Source: Isoetes taiwanensis (taxonomy: Eukaryota > Streptophyta > Lycopodiopsida > Isoetales > Isoetaceae). Taken from it: a stretch of 64,000 nucleotides of DNA. Under the pieces are notes generated by a model that did not search any database, was not told where the DNA came from, and was given only the letters and a program-made list of their open reading frames with translations. Where the stretch lies: NCBI GenBank assembly GCA_021234155.1, contig JAJEKV010000033.1, positions 11,728,163 to 11,792,162 of the forward strand, in the 5' to 3' direction. This document shows, piece by piece, positions 24,701 through 36,800 of this stretch (the first letter of the stretch is position 1; the number at the start of each line of letters is the position of its first letter). The translations under genes were made by a program, and so were the position numbers.

Positions 24701-26003
24701 TTCTTGCTCTTGCTTTTTGCGTCTACGCCGGATTCTTTGCTAATAGTCCTCCGCTTTCTGTGCGACTTGCTCTTCTTTGCTCCTCTTGCTCACACTACTT
24801 ATGCACCACATAATGTTATCCTCCCCCTAGGGATTCATTTATAATAAAGGGGATATGCCATCTGCGTTCATAGGGTAGCCAAAAACACCCTTTGTATACG
24901 AACTTTGGAAGCTAACTTAACCCCTAGAGTATATATTTTACCCAAATAGTGATAAAAAGAAAACCCCCTAATGGTAAGTATACTTAATATGTAACAAGCT
25001 CAAAAAACCCTCTATAGTTGAATGGGCATGTTTTGTACGCCCAATAAATGTGAAATCCTCCATGGTCCCCACTACTGCTACTGCATCCTCGCGAGAATCT
25101 ACATCTGCCACCCCCAAATAGGAACTTTGCTCACATTTGGTCGTAGTGTTTTCTCCATTTTAATTGTTTTTTGTTCCTTTGTGTTGTGGTAGAATTTACT
25201 CCTATTTATCTTATGGCGCGATAATACTCCGTCTAGGCTTCTTGTGCTATTGCCAAATTATCCTATTCGGTTATAGTTTTCTCTCCATTTTAATTGGTGT
25301 TTTTTCCTTGTGTTGTGGTAGATTCTTAGTCTTGCCAACAGAAGTTCTCGTTATTTTTGTGGTCCTATTTGTGTTGTGATCGTCAAAACAACTTATATTG
25401 CTCTTTCTTGCTTTGTATTGTGGTAGAGTCTTAGTCTTCTATCAGAAGTTCATTATATATTGCAAGTTATGTTCTATTCTAGTGGTTCTATTTGCTTCTT
25501 GTGAACGTTAAAATATCATCTCTGCATTTGTGGAATTTCTATTGCTTTTGGTTACATCATTTAGCCTATTGAGACGATTTGTTCCACTTTCCATTTTGCT
25601 TATCCTTGTTTCATTTGACCTCTTTTGTTAATATTGTGTTTGTTCTATTTTTCCCAGCCTGTTCCACTTGCTCATCCGATGTTGCTTTGTTCAAGGTTGT
25701 TATTGATTTCAATCTTCTTGTTTACCATATTGGTACTTGCTCCCTTGTTTGTTTTGCATCATTACATTCATTGGCCTAAATTTGCTCTTGTTGTTCAAAC
25801 TTTTACGGATGGCATGTTCTACGCTCATGTTCAATTGCTATATGTTTATGCAAAGTTCTTCAGTTTTTTGTGCACCGTAGGATTTCGATTCCATGTTTTC
25901 AGGTTGACTACATGATTGACTTTCATCCATGGTTAAGAAATCATAGAGTGAGGTGGAAATGGTGGTTTGACTGTCAGCATCATCTTTTCAAAAAATGCGG
26001 TCC
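24701..26003. other. T-rich stretch, no gene seen
   Basis: TTGTGTTGTGGTAGA words recur near 25170, 25310 and 25415, suggesting decayed tandem repetition. Open frames are short, hydrophobic and compositional. Confidence 0.55.
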
Positions 26004-26181
26004 GATTATGATTGTTTTGCGATTAGAGGTGGATTCCTATTCTATGATTGAGCTCTGTATGTTGAAGATGGTGCTTCTAGGCTTCGGGTTCTCCAGACTT
26101 GCCATGACTCATCTATAGCGGGACATTTTGGAGCAGCCAAAGATATGATGACCATATGGATATTAAACAAGATTGTATATT
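26004..26181 (+). pseudogene. Ty3/gypsy integrase N-terminal remnant
   Basis: The frame starting at 26004 reads YDCFAIRGGFLFYD, a TGA, then ALYVEDGASRLRVLQTCHD and SSIAGHFGAAKDMMTIW. The pattern L-R-x-x-L-Q-x-x-H-D-x-x-x-A-G-H-F-G is the H2C2 zinc-finger region of gypsy integrases. An in-frame TGA and loss of everything downstream mark it as dead. The rest of the polyprotein is not visible nearby. Confidence 0.75.
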
Positions 26182-26450
26182 AAACGGGAGCAAATCATTG
26201 AAATTGGAGCAAAAGGAATATTCCTTAAATATTTCCCTATTTTTTACAAAAAAGGGGTAAAATAAGGTTAAAAAAGGGCGCATAAAATTGTATTTTGACT
26301 CCCCCTCGGCCCCCGTAATGATTAATTTGAGAACGTCTAATTTAAGAGAATATAACATTTAAAAAAAATTTGAAGTGAAGTCTGTATTTTCAAAATTTGA
26401 AGATAAAATCTTCATATTCACATGCAAAATTTACAGTCTTCTTCTAAGAC

Positions 26451-28777
26451 TTAGTTATGTGCAAAGGTTTGAGGAGTGATGAGAGAGGGATCCAGCACGT
26501 CATCATATTCATTTATGCCATCCTCATCACCTTCACTTCTGTCACTGTCATTTGAGGAATTGCTTGAGTTATCTTCCTCGTCACTATCAACAGATGGTGA
26601 AGCATTACCACCACCACTCCCTTCTTTATCCTCTTCCTCGTAATTAGAAGCCTTTTTAAGCAAATTGATCGTCCTCTAGCATAGACGATTGTCAGATTTC
26701 AATTTGAAATCATAGCACAATATAGTCACGTCACTTAGGTTCAGCTCATCCCTACAACCCACTTTCTTGGACTTTCCCTTTCCTTCAGTTCTCATTTCTA
26801 ACTCATACCTACCTTCAAAAGCATTTTACGAGCGTGCAAAAAGCCAATGAATCTTGAGTTTAGTTACTAAGCCTTCCTCCTTGGATTGTGTCAAGTACTT
26901 TTGCTAAAGGTCGACCTTTGTCATCCTCTTAGGTTGGAAGAGCAATTAGTGTACCTTTGGCAATTTCGTGATACTACCTTGAGGCTCATTCTGCGTGTTG
27001 GTCCGGGAGGTACATGACTCGGTCCTCATCTTCCCTCTCTGCGCAGGTGCTATTGTAGCATTGCTTGGACCCGGGCTGGTTACGGGGTTGATCGAAGGTG
27101 TTAGGCCATTGAAATGGTTCCTACAGCTGTCTTAGAGCTAGGTTTTGCATAACAATTTTCTGCTCAAGAAAAACATTTCTCCACCATATCTTGTCTTCTA
27201 CTTAAAGCCTGAAGAAATTCCATTCTCAATGGCTTTTAAGGATGTCACTGGGGTACTTTTCTTCTGCTTGGACTCCTTAGGATTTTTGAGAGGAAGTTGC
27301 TCGGCACATTCTAGGAAGCAAGTGTCTGGAATAGATTTAAGGAAGCACAATCCCTCTGGGTGGACTCAATCTTTAGTTGTGGTGCATTTCTTCCCCTGCA
27401 AGAAGCTTTGTCCAATTTTCAAGTAAAACTTGATGTGGTGTTGAAAGGTGAGATCATTCAACTTATTGACAGCTTGATCTCTACTGGAATGTGCAGAAAA
27501 AATAAATTCTCTAAAGTCAGCAGTCTCTTTTAGAAGCTCAACAACTGGTATGGGAGTGTAAGAATCTTCAATGATTCGAACTAAAGAGGAAGACAAAAGC
27601 CTTCTTCCTTTTTAAGGCACCGAGAGAAAATCTGCTATTTGATCATGAGTGTGGCCTACAAGTAAAAATCCGAACTTTACTTTTCTGAAGATCCCTACCT
27701 CCATTAGCATGGCACAATAAGCAAAGAGTGTTTGATTCTTGTTCTCCCTTGTAGTGTTGTCAAGTTGCAGTTAGAGCACTGGTGGTAATTGCTCTTGCTT
27801 GCACAAAACCTTGTAATGAATTGTAATTGTGAGGTTCGGGTCACCATGCAAGTTTGGATACATCAAAAATACTTTGCACTTTAGACTTCCTTTGAAGACA
27901 TAGCTCCTACAAGGTGGACCTTAATAAAACATTCCTCCGGTACATCTTTAGGAATATTTAAGAAATGAGGTAGAGTTGTCTTTTTTTTATCCATTTCACC
28001 AATTACAACAGACATATATTGCAGTGGACATTTGAGAGCTTTTTTCCTGTGCTTGGCAAGCTTTCTTCTCTCGGCTGCTTGTTGTTCACGATGTCTGGCA
28101 AGATTCTGTTGCACAATATCTGTTGAAGAAATCAGGTCAAAACAATTCTGTGAAACAAGTGTGAGATTAGTTTACTTGAACTTACTTCTTTCGACCTCTG
28201 TCTTTGCAGTTTCTCGTTGACTCTTTAATTCTGCACATATTGAGCAGACAGGCATTCTATGTCTTCTGGGAATTTTTACAAGACCGAATTTACTTTTCCA
28301 CAGTCTAGTGAAGTGTGAGTAAGAGAGCGTTGTGACTGAATGCATGTCTCTTTGTATTCTTGGAAGACATCCTTTTTTGTGATATTGTCTGTCAAATGAT
28401 ACATGTTACTGTTAGGCAGCTTTTCACATGTCTCTCTTTTCCATGCAAGACACAACAGCTAGAGCATGCATTGTTATAGCTCTGCTTGGCCCACAATGAT
28501 CATCAATTGCGAGGATTTTTATCCGTCTTTTATGTATTCAAGACATCCTAATGGTCCCAAAATGATGGACAACCATAAAGCATTCACGGCACACTTGTTC
28601 ACGGTTAATGTAATGCAAGAAGACGTGGCGGGCTGGTCTTACATGATAAGCCAAGTAGGCATTCTGGTCAGCCATTGTCATAGAACTGTAATTGTCTCTA
28701 ACTGCATGAAGTTTAGCCATGTGGAATCTGCTAATGCATCCCAATGAGCAGCATGTAGTTCTTAGAATTCTTCTCAT
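26451..28777 (-). pseudogene. Broken gene of the DUF7869-like family (possible DDE/RNase H-fold protein)
   Basis: Reading 28777 down to about 26450, successive frames give a colinear family layout. First comes an N-terminal block with RPARHVFLHYINREQVCREC, then a CSICAELKSQRETAKTE segment (about 28200-28250), then a helix LARHREQQAAERRKLAKHR. Next are GEMDKKKTTLPHFLNIPKDV, YPNLHGDPNLTITI, LQLDNTTRENKNQ, VKFGFLLVGHTHDQIADFLS, and DSYTPIPVVELLKETADF. The end has EPFQWPNT and an acidic tail. I recall such proteins from animals, mosses, ferns and oomycetes as uncharacterised (Pfam DUF7869 to my memory). The spaced acidic/His motifs recall a DDE or RNase H core, which is inference. Lesions: a frameshift near 27900, TAA near 27784 just before LQLDN, TGA after TTTKD (about 27366), and TAG codons after SSGFK and before EPFQWPNT. 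The family is recognised with fair confidence, the biochemical role is not. Confidence 0.7.
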
Positions 28778-29599
28778 TTTCCAAGTTCACCATCTTCTAC
28801 AATAACTCATTTCTAAGCTACAGCCTTTAGCAAAGTGATGCTAGTTTTTTTCCTTCTGCACGAAGAATTACAGTTGTATGGAACTACAGTCTACTTTATT
28901 TTGCATGTAGGCTGTTATAAGAAAGGATTGGGAGCTGGCTTAACCTTATCTGCAAGAGCAAGGAGAGAGAAGGAAGTATATGGTGTAAAGTGTAGAGTTT
29001 TACATCTATGGTGCGGTAAACTTGTACTTGTGCTTGCTCTTTTCAAGCCTTTTATGAGAGACTTTTAGATGAGATTCTTACTGATGAAGGGGAGGCCTTT
29101 CTTTGTTGTTGATAAATTTATGCACAAGAGATCAGCAAAGAGTTGCCATGGTGTTATATGTGACAGGCTAATGCCAAACATGGAATAATGTTTTATATGG
29201 CATGATTACTATGTAAGATATATCAGGCAATTCTTGGACACATTCGTCATAGCGGATATATGGGAAGTCATTATAAGACATATTTGAGGAGTTCATGGTA
29301 TGTCGTATTTTAAGCAAAGAATCTTAATGGTCAGACCACAAGCAAGGCATTAGTCACACAGACCACAAGCAAGGCATTAGTGACACTTGCAATATATGTG
29401 CTAGATTTTACATATGAAGGTTGCATCTTGGAGAAAATGCTTTTATGGACAAAAAATTTAGTTCTTCTGAATATCCTCTCTGTCGTCTCATGCCCTTTCT
29501 TTTTATTTGGTTCATCTGCAGTAATATTGATCAAATTACAGTTAGAAGGTTGTTTATGCTTTAGATTGTGAGGCTCAAGTGGGAATTTCATTTTTACAG
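28778..29599. other. Intergenic, with a 27-bp direct duplication
   Basis: At 29332-29386 a unit CAGACCACAAGCAAGGCATT occurs twice in tandem. No gene is supported elsewhere in the stretch. Confidence 0.5.
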
Positions 29600-29657
29600 C
29601 GGGAACCTACCCGAGTGCAGTATGAGAAAAGCATTCTACAACTTGAAGAGACCAAAG
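29600..29657 (+). other. Isolated exon-like segment
   Basis: Bounded by TTTTTACAG on the left and AAAG/GTAACA on the right. The 58 bases read REPTRVQYEKSILQLEETK, a plausible coiled-coil exon. No matching neighbouring exon was found, so it may be a stray piece or chance. Confidence 0.25.
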
Positions 29658-29912
29658 GTAACATGGCTTCATATTCTGGAAAGAGAAGCGTATAAGTTCT
29701 TCCATCTATTCTAATGGTTTAGGACAGCTCTAAACAACCGTGATATTCCCCTTCTGTTAAGACACAGGAAAGTACTTATTAAAGATAGGATTCACATTGA
29801 CATTTTAGGAACGTAGACATATCAAGTTAAGAAATTTCTAAGATACATAAATCCCTAACCCTAAGTCTACGACCACACTATATACGCCCGATTTTGGTTA
29901 TTATACAAAATT

Positions 29913-29992
29913 AAATGGAAACCCTTCCAAATTTCTATAAAAACCGGAAGGGTTTCCACTTCTTAACCCCGGAAGGGTTTCCACTCAGAATA
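29913..29992. repeat. Small cluster of GGAAACCCTTCC repeats
   Basis: Three copies of the 12-base half-site, one forward and two reverse, similar to the large cluster at 33592-34073. Confidence 0.85.
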
Positions 29993-30477
29993 AATTCTTT
30001 CCAGCAGAATAAATTCTTTGCAGAGAAATTCTTTGCAATTAATTCTTACGGCAATTTTTGGAGGCTTTTTGGAAGGGGCTTTTCGAGGGAAAACCTTCTA
30101 TTCTTTCCTCTTCATCCGGCCGGTAAGAATTCAGGAATTGCTTTGATATGAAGAAGCCAATGATCCCTTCAATTTCTGGAGTTCCGGAAGCATTGCCCCT
30201 GTGTTTTAATTTTTTTTCTTTTTGTGTTCCTTACTCTTCCTTGGGCGGTTTTTGCAACTGGTGCTAATTTCTAGTATCGATCAGGTAAGAAGTAGTTGCT
30301 CCTGTTCAATTTCTGGATTTGTTGGAGCATTGCCCATCCTTTTTATTATTTTTGCAGGGTTTCCATGGCAAGGCAGCAAGCACATGCTGAACAAATCAAG
30401 CGGCTAATCCACGGTACCAATTCCTCTTCCCTTTGTTTCTTACAGATATTACAGTAGCCGGAATTATCTGATATGTG

Positions 30478-31129
30478 CCGGATATAAAGAACACCATTTA
30501 CTCAACTGATGAATTTAGAATGTTTTCTTTCAAGATTCGCCCATGCTCCAGAGCATACTCGCATGACTGGACGGAATGTCCATTTGTTCATCCCAGGGGA
30601 AAATGCTCGTAGAAGGGACCCTAGAAGGTATCACTACAGCTGTGTCCCGTGTCCAGATTTTCGAAAAGGAGCTTGTCGAAGAGGAGATGCATGCGAATAT
30701 GCCCATGGGGTCTTTGAATGCTGGCTTCATCCTGCTCAGTATCGAACTCGCCTCTGCAAAGATGGCACAGGTTGTGGCAGAAGGGTATGTTTTTTTGCTC
30801 ATACAGCTGAAGAATTACGTCCTCTTTATGTATCTGTCAGCTCTGCAATGTCATCCCCAAGGCTAGCTTCTTCTGCTGTGGATTCAAGACCTGGAAGCCC
30901 TCCTCTTCAATCTACGTTCATGGGTTCTGCTTTTCCATCTTCTAGCGCAACTACACCTCCCTTGTCTCCTTCTGCATGCATGACAGGTTCATGGTCTCAG
31001 CCCAGTATTCCCCCTTTGCATCTTTGTAATACTAGTCGACTCAAAGCTGCTCTAAGTGCTAGGGATATAGCTGATGAGCAACAAGAGTACGATGGCTATC
31101 TGGTTGAGGATTTTTCTCAGCAGCACCAG
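30478..31129 (+). pseudogene. Arginine-rich tandem CCCH zinc-finger (RR-TZF) protein, 5'-truncated and frameshifted
   Basis: Encodes a plant RR-TZF domain with exact C-X7-C-X5-C-X3-H-X16-C-X5-C-X4-C-X3-H spacing ([19 protein letters not shown], then [16 protein letters not shown]). Before it lie the conserved [19 protein letters not shown] and [14 protein letters not shown]; after it come ELRPLYVS and [12 protein letters not shown]. Proteins of this type (Arabidopsis C3H30/C3H47/SZF class) bind AU-rich mRNAs in cytoplasmic granules and act in stress responses; they normally carry ankyrin repeats upstream. Here the ankyrin part is absent. The frame shifts at about 30595: the sequence before reads in one frame and [12 protein letters not shown] in another, one extra base. 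A stop also precedes the first conserved block. A CTTTGTTTCTTACAG acceptor-like site ends near 30445. The C-terminal half after SQQHQ is not recognisable. Either a gene fragment captured by repeats, or a real gene with consensus errors and exons missed. Confidence 0.85.
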
Positions 31130-31959
31130 GTCCTCAGGCTGGTTTTGATATGTACATTGAATCTTGAATACAAAATTGCAGGTATGAAGGAACACACTAG
31201 GATTTACATACGAACACTTCCATCATTTCCTTGGTCCAGCTCCATCTCATGTGGAAGTGGTACGATTTGGTTATGGTAGTAGTAGTAGGAGAAGTTACTA
31301 TGAAGGCAAAGAGAATAAGCTTGTAGATTATACTCCAGATTATTCAAATATTTTGAGTGTAGTTATTGCATATACTAGCCTTAATGAATATGTATACATG
31401 TTGCATATCTTTTCCCTTCTCTCATTGATAGCATTCGAAATCGACACCTTTTTGCTTATGTAATTGCCTTCCACAGCATGTTAAGAAAAAAAACAGTTTG
31501 ATTATCTCATCAGGTGAATCGTATGTATAGTCGTTATTAAAATTAAGAGTTGGCAGCTACAATTGAAATTCAGGACGAAGAAGCATGAAAGAAGTAGCCG
31601 GAGTTAAATGCAGTGCTTTATGTGGATGTCATTAGTCTTGCCTTAGAAAGCAACCTATGTGATTTGAAACTAGTGTGGAATTCCTTTCTCACTATTTGTA
31701 TGTTAGTTGACTAGCATAGCTTTGAACTAACAATTTTCTGTTTTCTGGATTAGTACAATTTCAATGACCTGGTTCTGAATATGATCTTTATGCTTCTATC
31801 TTTTTTCATCTATTTTGCTTAATTCATTGGTTTATGTGGATGTCATGCAGAAATACATCCACTGTTAGCCCTGTGCAGAAAAGCAACCTGTGTCATTTTG
31901 GAACTAGGGGGACTGAGGTACTAGTTGATGTTGTTTGAACGCTTTCTTTCTGCTAGCAG

Positions 31960-32570
31960 ATAAGTTTTGTTTTATCTGACCATTTAAACCATGAATTTGA
32001 AAAAATGTGCACCTAAGTGCTTTTTTAAGTTACTCATTAAGCTTTCCAATGAATATGATAAAAAATAGATCTTTCTTTTTGGAGTTATGTCCCTTCCATG
32101 CTCTGCTGTGAAAACTAGGACAGCAAGTACATATTGTCATATTTGAAGATTAACAATACGAATTTGGAAAATTTGCATCTAGGATTATTTTTAGATCTTA
32201 TTAGAAGCTCTCCAACAGGTATATGTCTGCTACTTGGTTCGTATCTCATATGATGAAGATGGTAAAATCAACAAATATGCTTTGCTTTATTTGACCGATT
32301 TAAGCTATGAACTTGAGAAACATAGACTTAGAAGCTTTTATAGAATGCTGGTTATGCCCTCCAATAAGAGCTTCCTTTTTGCGGTTATGTCCCTTACGTA
32401 CTCTACTGTTTAGCAAGTGGATTTTGTTATTTTTGACACGTTTACAATAACAAATTGGAAAATCTTATGCCTAGAATTATTTTTCAATCCTACTACATGC
32501 TTTTTAAAGAATACCCTTGCCAATAAAACAGAGCTTTGCTTTGAAAGTTATGGCAAAAACTGGAACATCA
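31960..32570. repeat. Diverged tandem repeat, period about 310 bp
   Basis: Two units share TTTGAAATTTGG-type words, GAAGCTCTCCAA / AAGCTTTCCAAT and GTTATGTCCCTT. Each unit also looks internally duplicated (about 150 bp). Confidence 0.6.
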
Positions 32571-33084
32571 TTCTATTTCATGTAGTTGTGTATAATTGAA
32601 GTGTTGACCTCTTTATAAAATATGAAAACCTTAGACGTTTCTATGGTGTTAGGAGGAGATAAGAAAGATAAGGCTTCTTTAGGCTTGGGACAATGGGACA
32701 TGTATTATGGATGTGCAAATTCAGAAGCTATTCTTTTCTTCTTTGCTGTAAAGGCAAACTGTAGTAAAATATTATTCAATTGGTATTGTGAGGCATAGTG
32801 TTATGTGAGAATAAGGATTGTGAGGCATAGTGTTATATGAGAAAAGCAACATGAGGATGCTCAAGTTTAAAGCACGAAGCAAGTGCACTCATTGTTCTAA
32901 ATCTCTCAAGTTTAAAGCCCAAACCAAGTGGACTTATTGTCAAAGGTCAATGAAGATGTTACATGCTCTAAATCTTAAGCCTAAGTCAGCCTCTTAGTTT
33001 TGCATATACAACCCTTTATAAAAATTGATGAACTATGTGTGAGAACTATACAAGCAAGTTGAAGGTATACGTTAGGTTGAGAAC

Positions 33085-33545
33085 AAATCTAGGAGAATCG
33101 TCATTGTCTGTTAAGAGTATATTCACAAAATGCTTAGAAGTTAAGGCATACAAAAAAAACATCGAACAATTGAACTATCATTGACTATGCGACCATGCTT
33201 ACACATTGTGAACTGTATAAATAACAGTCAGATGAGAAAATGTAAGCATATAGTTCTAGCATTGAACACACAGATTACGTGAGATGGAGTACTACTATTG
33301 TATAAATGTAATGGAATCTTTGTGGAATTTTGGAGGTTTATGGGAGACGGAAGGGAATTTCGAAGAATCTCGTAGCATCTTGGGAACTCTAAGGAAATCT
33401 TTATGGAATACTAGAGAATCTAGGGGAGTCTTCAAGGGATCTTGGGAAATCTAAGAAAACCTTGATAGAATTTAGGAGAATCTTCATTGTTTGTTAAGAG
33501 TATATTCACAAAATGCTTAGAGATTCTTGGACACAAAAAAAAATG
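33085..33545 (+). repeat. Direct repeat pair about 390 bp apart
   Basis: 33085-33165 and 33474-33545 share TAGGAGAATC, TTAAGAGTATATTCACAAAA and TGCTTAGA, both followed by an A run. Confidence 0.75.
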
Positions 33546-33591
33546 GGGAGAGCAAAGCGCAAGAGCCCTTAGAAATTTTTTATCAAACGTG

Positions 33592-34073
33592 GAAACCCTT
33601 CCTATTTTCCCCCATTTGTGGAAACCCTTCCTATTTTCCCATGGCTTTGGAAAATAGGAAGGGTTTCCATTTGAATTTAAATTTAAATTCTTGAGTGTCG
33701 TGCATATTTATGAGCGTGCACAAGCGTGCACCATTAATGGCGGCGTCCGTGTTGGGAGCCGCGTGCCTTGAAAAAAAAAAAATGGAAACCCTTCATATTT
33801 TCCGAGGAAACCCTTCCGATTTTCAAATAGGAAACCCTTCCAATTTTCCATTAAAACCAGGAAGGGTTTCCATGGAAACCCTTCCTATTTTCCATGGAAA
33901 CCCTTCCTATTTTCCCCGTTTGGAAAATAGGAAGGGTTTCAAGAAAAATAGGAAGGGTTTCCATGGAAACCCTTCCGGTTTTATTGAAAAGGGAAGGGTT
34001 TCCATGGAAACCCTTCCTATTTTCCATGGAAAATTGGAAGGGTTTCCATGGAAATTTGGAAGGGTTTCCATGG
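33592..34073. repeat. Dense cluster of palindromic GGAAACCCTTCC repeats
   Basis: By hand count 16 copies of the half-site GGAAACCCTTCC or its complement GGAAGGGTTTCC, often meeting head to head at CCATGG to make perfect 26-bp palindromes. Copies are usually linked by TATTTTCC. Open frames appear on both strands (33695-34192 plus, 33851-34087 minus) because the unit lacks stops; they encode METLP/GRVSMETLP-type repeats and are not genes. Confidence 0.95.
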
Positions 34074-34172
34074 GGAGGCCAACCCAAATAGGGGAGTACT
34101 TAGAACCATCGCTAAGTCTATCCATGCCTAACAAATACCTTGAGCCATATAAATTTCACGATAGGCTCTTGC

Positions 34173-34275
34173 CTTTTTTGGGTTGCCCCTAAGGGGGCAA
34201 ACCCTCGTTTGTATGGGTTTGTGGCATATCCTAAGTATATCTTTGGAATATACATAGAATATCTTTGGTATTTGC
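34173..34275 (-). mobile_element. Short hairpin-plus-A-tail retroposon, copy A
   Basis: On the minus strand the unit reads GATATGCCACAAACCC, then a GGTTTGCCCCCTTAGGGGCAACC stem-loop, then an A run. Two more copies lie at 55528-55640 and 58262-58375. No pol III boxes or coding content were identified in the shared ~110 bp. Confidence 0.6.
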
Positions 34276-36340
34276 TAAAACACTCTTGCATTCAGAATGG
34301 CGGTTACTGCGTCTTTGGATCAAGGATGTTTCAACCGGTGGCGGTTGTTGACGCCCAATCGATGATGCAAATGCAAATAAACAACAGTAATAAATGGTGG
34401 TAGATCGGGCTTGCATGAGAGGGGTTTCTTTACTGGGTTATAAATTATGAGTTATCGGGTGGAACTCATGCTTTGTGTTATGGAGGATCTTGGGATGCTT
34501 TTTCGAAGTCCATGGAGGAGAAGTTGAAGTAATCATGCAATTCAGGCATGGCGCTGGAAGGTTATGCCTGCAAGATGTTAACTAGGGAGACCATGAGTTG
34601 GAGAGATTACTTAAATCATGGGTGCCGGATAAGATGAGAGCTTTTTTTTGAAGTTTGTGGCTGAGAGCTCTTTTCTCCGACGCATCTGCATGCAAAGGGA
34701 TGAGAAATACCTCAATGGAATGATATCGAAGAAAACAGAGTGGAAATGCCTTATCTGCTATCGCCCCTGTTTTTATGATAAGCTCAAGGGAAATCCGCCT
34801 TGCAGAAGTTTATCCCTGTTTTCTACTTATCTGAAGTGCCGGACTACATCGCCCATATAACTTAGAGCTCTGGAATTTTATCTAAAATGGTAAAAAATCA
34901 CAATAAGAATCACAACAAAAGGGCTTTATCAGCATTCGATAAAGGGAAGATCATTGTTTCGGGGAAACCTCGTTCAAACTTGCTTTCCGACATGTATTCC
35001 GGCATGAGGAAGGAATATTGAGAGAAGGAATATCGAGAGAAGTAGGATCAGAATAGGAGGTTTTCGTCGCCATAGCTGCATGCAATATGTTATAACCAGA
35101 GTAATCTTTTTAAAAATGGCGATAGCATAAAAAACCCAGGAAAATCTTATTTGTTGATTCCATCGCAGTAGCTGCTTACAAAGGCCAGCCTTCTAGTCTA
35201 GCGGCAATGGCCTCGATGTGAGCTCGGCTTGAGCTTATAGCATCGGAGAGAAAGCAGAGCAAAAAGTTTCGGAGATGATTTATTTGTCGAGTCTAAAGGC
35301 GATCATAGATGGAGTGGGCGTCCGATGGAGACCATGGAGTTTGCTTCGGGCATCTACGAAAAAAAGGGAAAGCATGAATGAATCTAAGCGCACATCATCA
35401 AGGTTCTTTGCCTTTGCATAATAACTGGACCTGTCTGGATGCATGAGGTGGATCACCTGTTCAAAACAAAAGATTTCATCGAGATTCTCATTCAATAAGT
35501 TAAATAGAAGAGTGGATCTACCTTATTTGAAAGCGCCAAACTCCATCGCTCATTGCTTAAGATCCCTTTCTTTTGGAAATCCAGGCCGGATTTGAAGTCT
35601 CAGTTTTATAAGGAAGTAGACATGCATTGAGACATGCAAAAGGCCGAAATGGACATGCAAGGCTAGTATACATGCAGGCTGCATGGAGCAGATTGATGAT
35701 CGGAGGAAGCGCCATAGCTGGAGCTTCAATTCTCAATGCACCAGAACAGGACTCATCGCCATGGCCATGGCGCCCCAGGTGACAAATGAAAAAGCGTAAG
35801 GCCCATCACTCCTTGCCCGGTTTAAATGCTTTGCCCGGTGGACCTCCTCGCCATCATTTTTTCGTTGATGTTCGATAAGGTCTTTTTATTCTTTGCGACG
35901 AGTCTACCTACCCCTGTTATTATTTTCCCGTTGAAGCCCTTCTTTTAGGGTGATAACTTTTTAAGGCAAGATTTCCAATTTAAACAATGTTAGGTTTCCA
36001 TGTTAAGTTGTTTTTTGGGCCTAGTGGATGTTGACATGTATTTTTGGCCGAGGTGCAGGTATGAAACCCCCTAGCCATTTTTTCCAAATTATCCCTCTAT
36101 AGAGGTTGGCGTTTTTTCTACTAATCCCCCTTGCCTTAATGAGTTAAGGGCATTGGTCCCAATGTTTAGGGGCTTTAGTTTGAGGGCTCAATCGCGTATG
36201 TGGTATTAGGCCCCCCCTTGGAGGTGGTGGTATGATCTTTTTGTATGTTTTGGTGCCCCTCTATTCATGGTGGAGGTACAAGTGGCCCCATGAATACATT
36301 GGCTACCTATGTAGTATTCTTTTATGTTCTATATCTTGTT
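34276..36340. other. Intergenic, no gene seen
   Basis: A few short frames (for example 34648-34860) show no family features. No repeats of note were resolved. Confidence 0.5.
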
Positions 36341-36480
36341 GCCTAGCCTTAGTGGTTATGGTGTTTAGGTAAGGGGCATGCCTCAAGGTTAGTGATCATG
36401 GGTTCAAACCTTTATTATGTATGATACGCTTGGTGGAGGTAAGGAGGTAAGAGTCCCCAAGTGCTATGGCTATGTTAGTG
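36341..36480 (+). mobile_element. Possible tRNA-derived SINE
   Basis: TAGCCTTAGTGG (36344-36355) resembles a pol III A box with one extra base, and GGTTCAAACC (36401-36410) fits a B box. No clear tail or target duplication was found, so this is tentative. Confidence 0.35.
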
Positions 36481-36800
36481 CTATTGTTGCAGTCAAAGTG
36501 CAAATCCTTCTGCTCCAAATTTCTTGGTTTTGGTAACAGATGGTTTTAGAGGTGAACATTTGAGATCAATGCACAATTCAATTAATGTTATTGAGGGGAA
36601 TTGAATTGACAATATTGTGTTGTGTTTCATACATGTGTTCATGGATGATTGACATATTATATAGAAAAACAATCCTAAGTGCAAGTGCTTCCTAAGGCCA
36701 ATGGCATTATGGGGCATGAAACATTCATTCTATGTGCCTCCAAATGACATGTCAGCAACTCGAGTAACATGGTTATTCATAAAGGCCCAAAAGCAGGAGG

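Larger units (their letters stand above)
31130..33590. other. AT-rich repeats and intergenic sequence
   Basis: No coding motif was found. It includes the degenerate tandem at 31960-32570, a short TGTGAGGCATAGTGTTAT duplication near 32790-32840 and the direct repeat pair within 33085-33545. Confidence 0.5.

Noticed and set aside
33695-34192. 165-codon plus-strand frame with repeated METLP/GRVSMETLP motifs
   Set aside because: Produced by the palindromic GGAAACCCTTCC array; comparable frames appear on the opposite strand.
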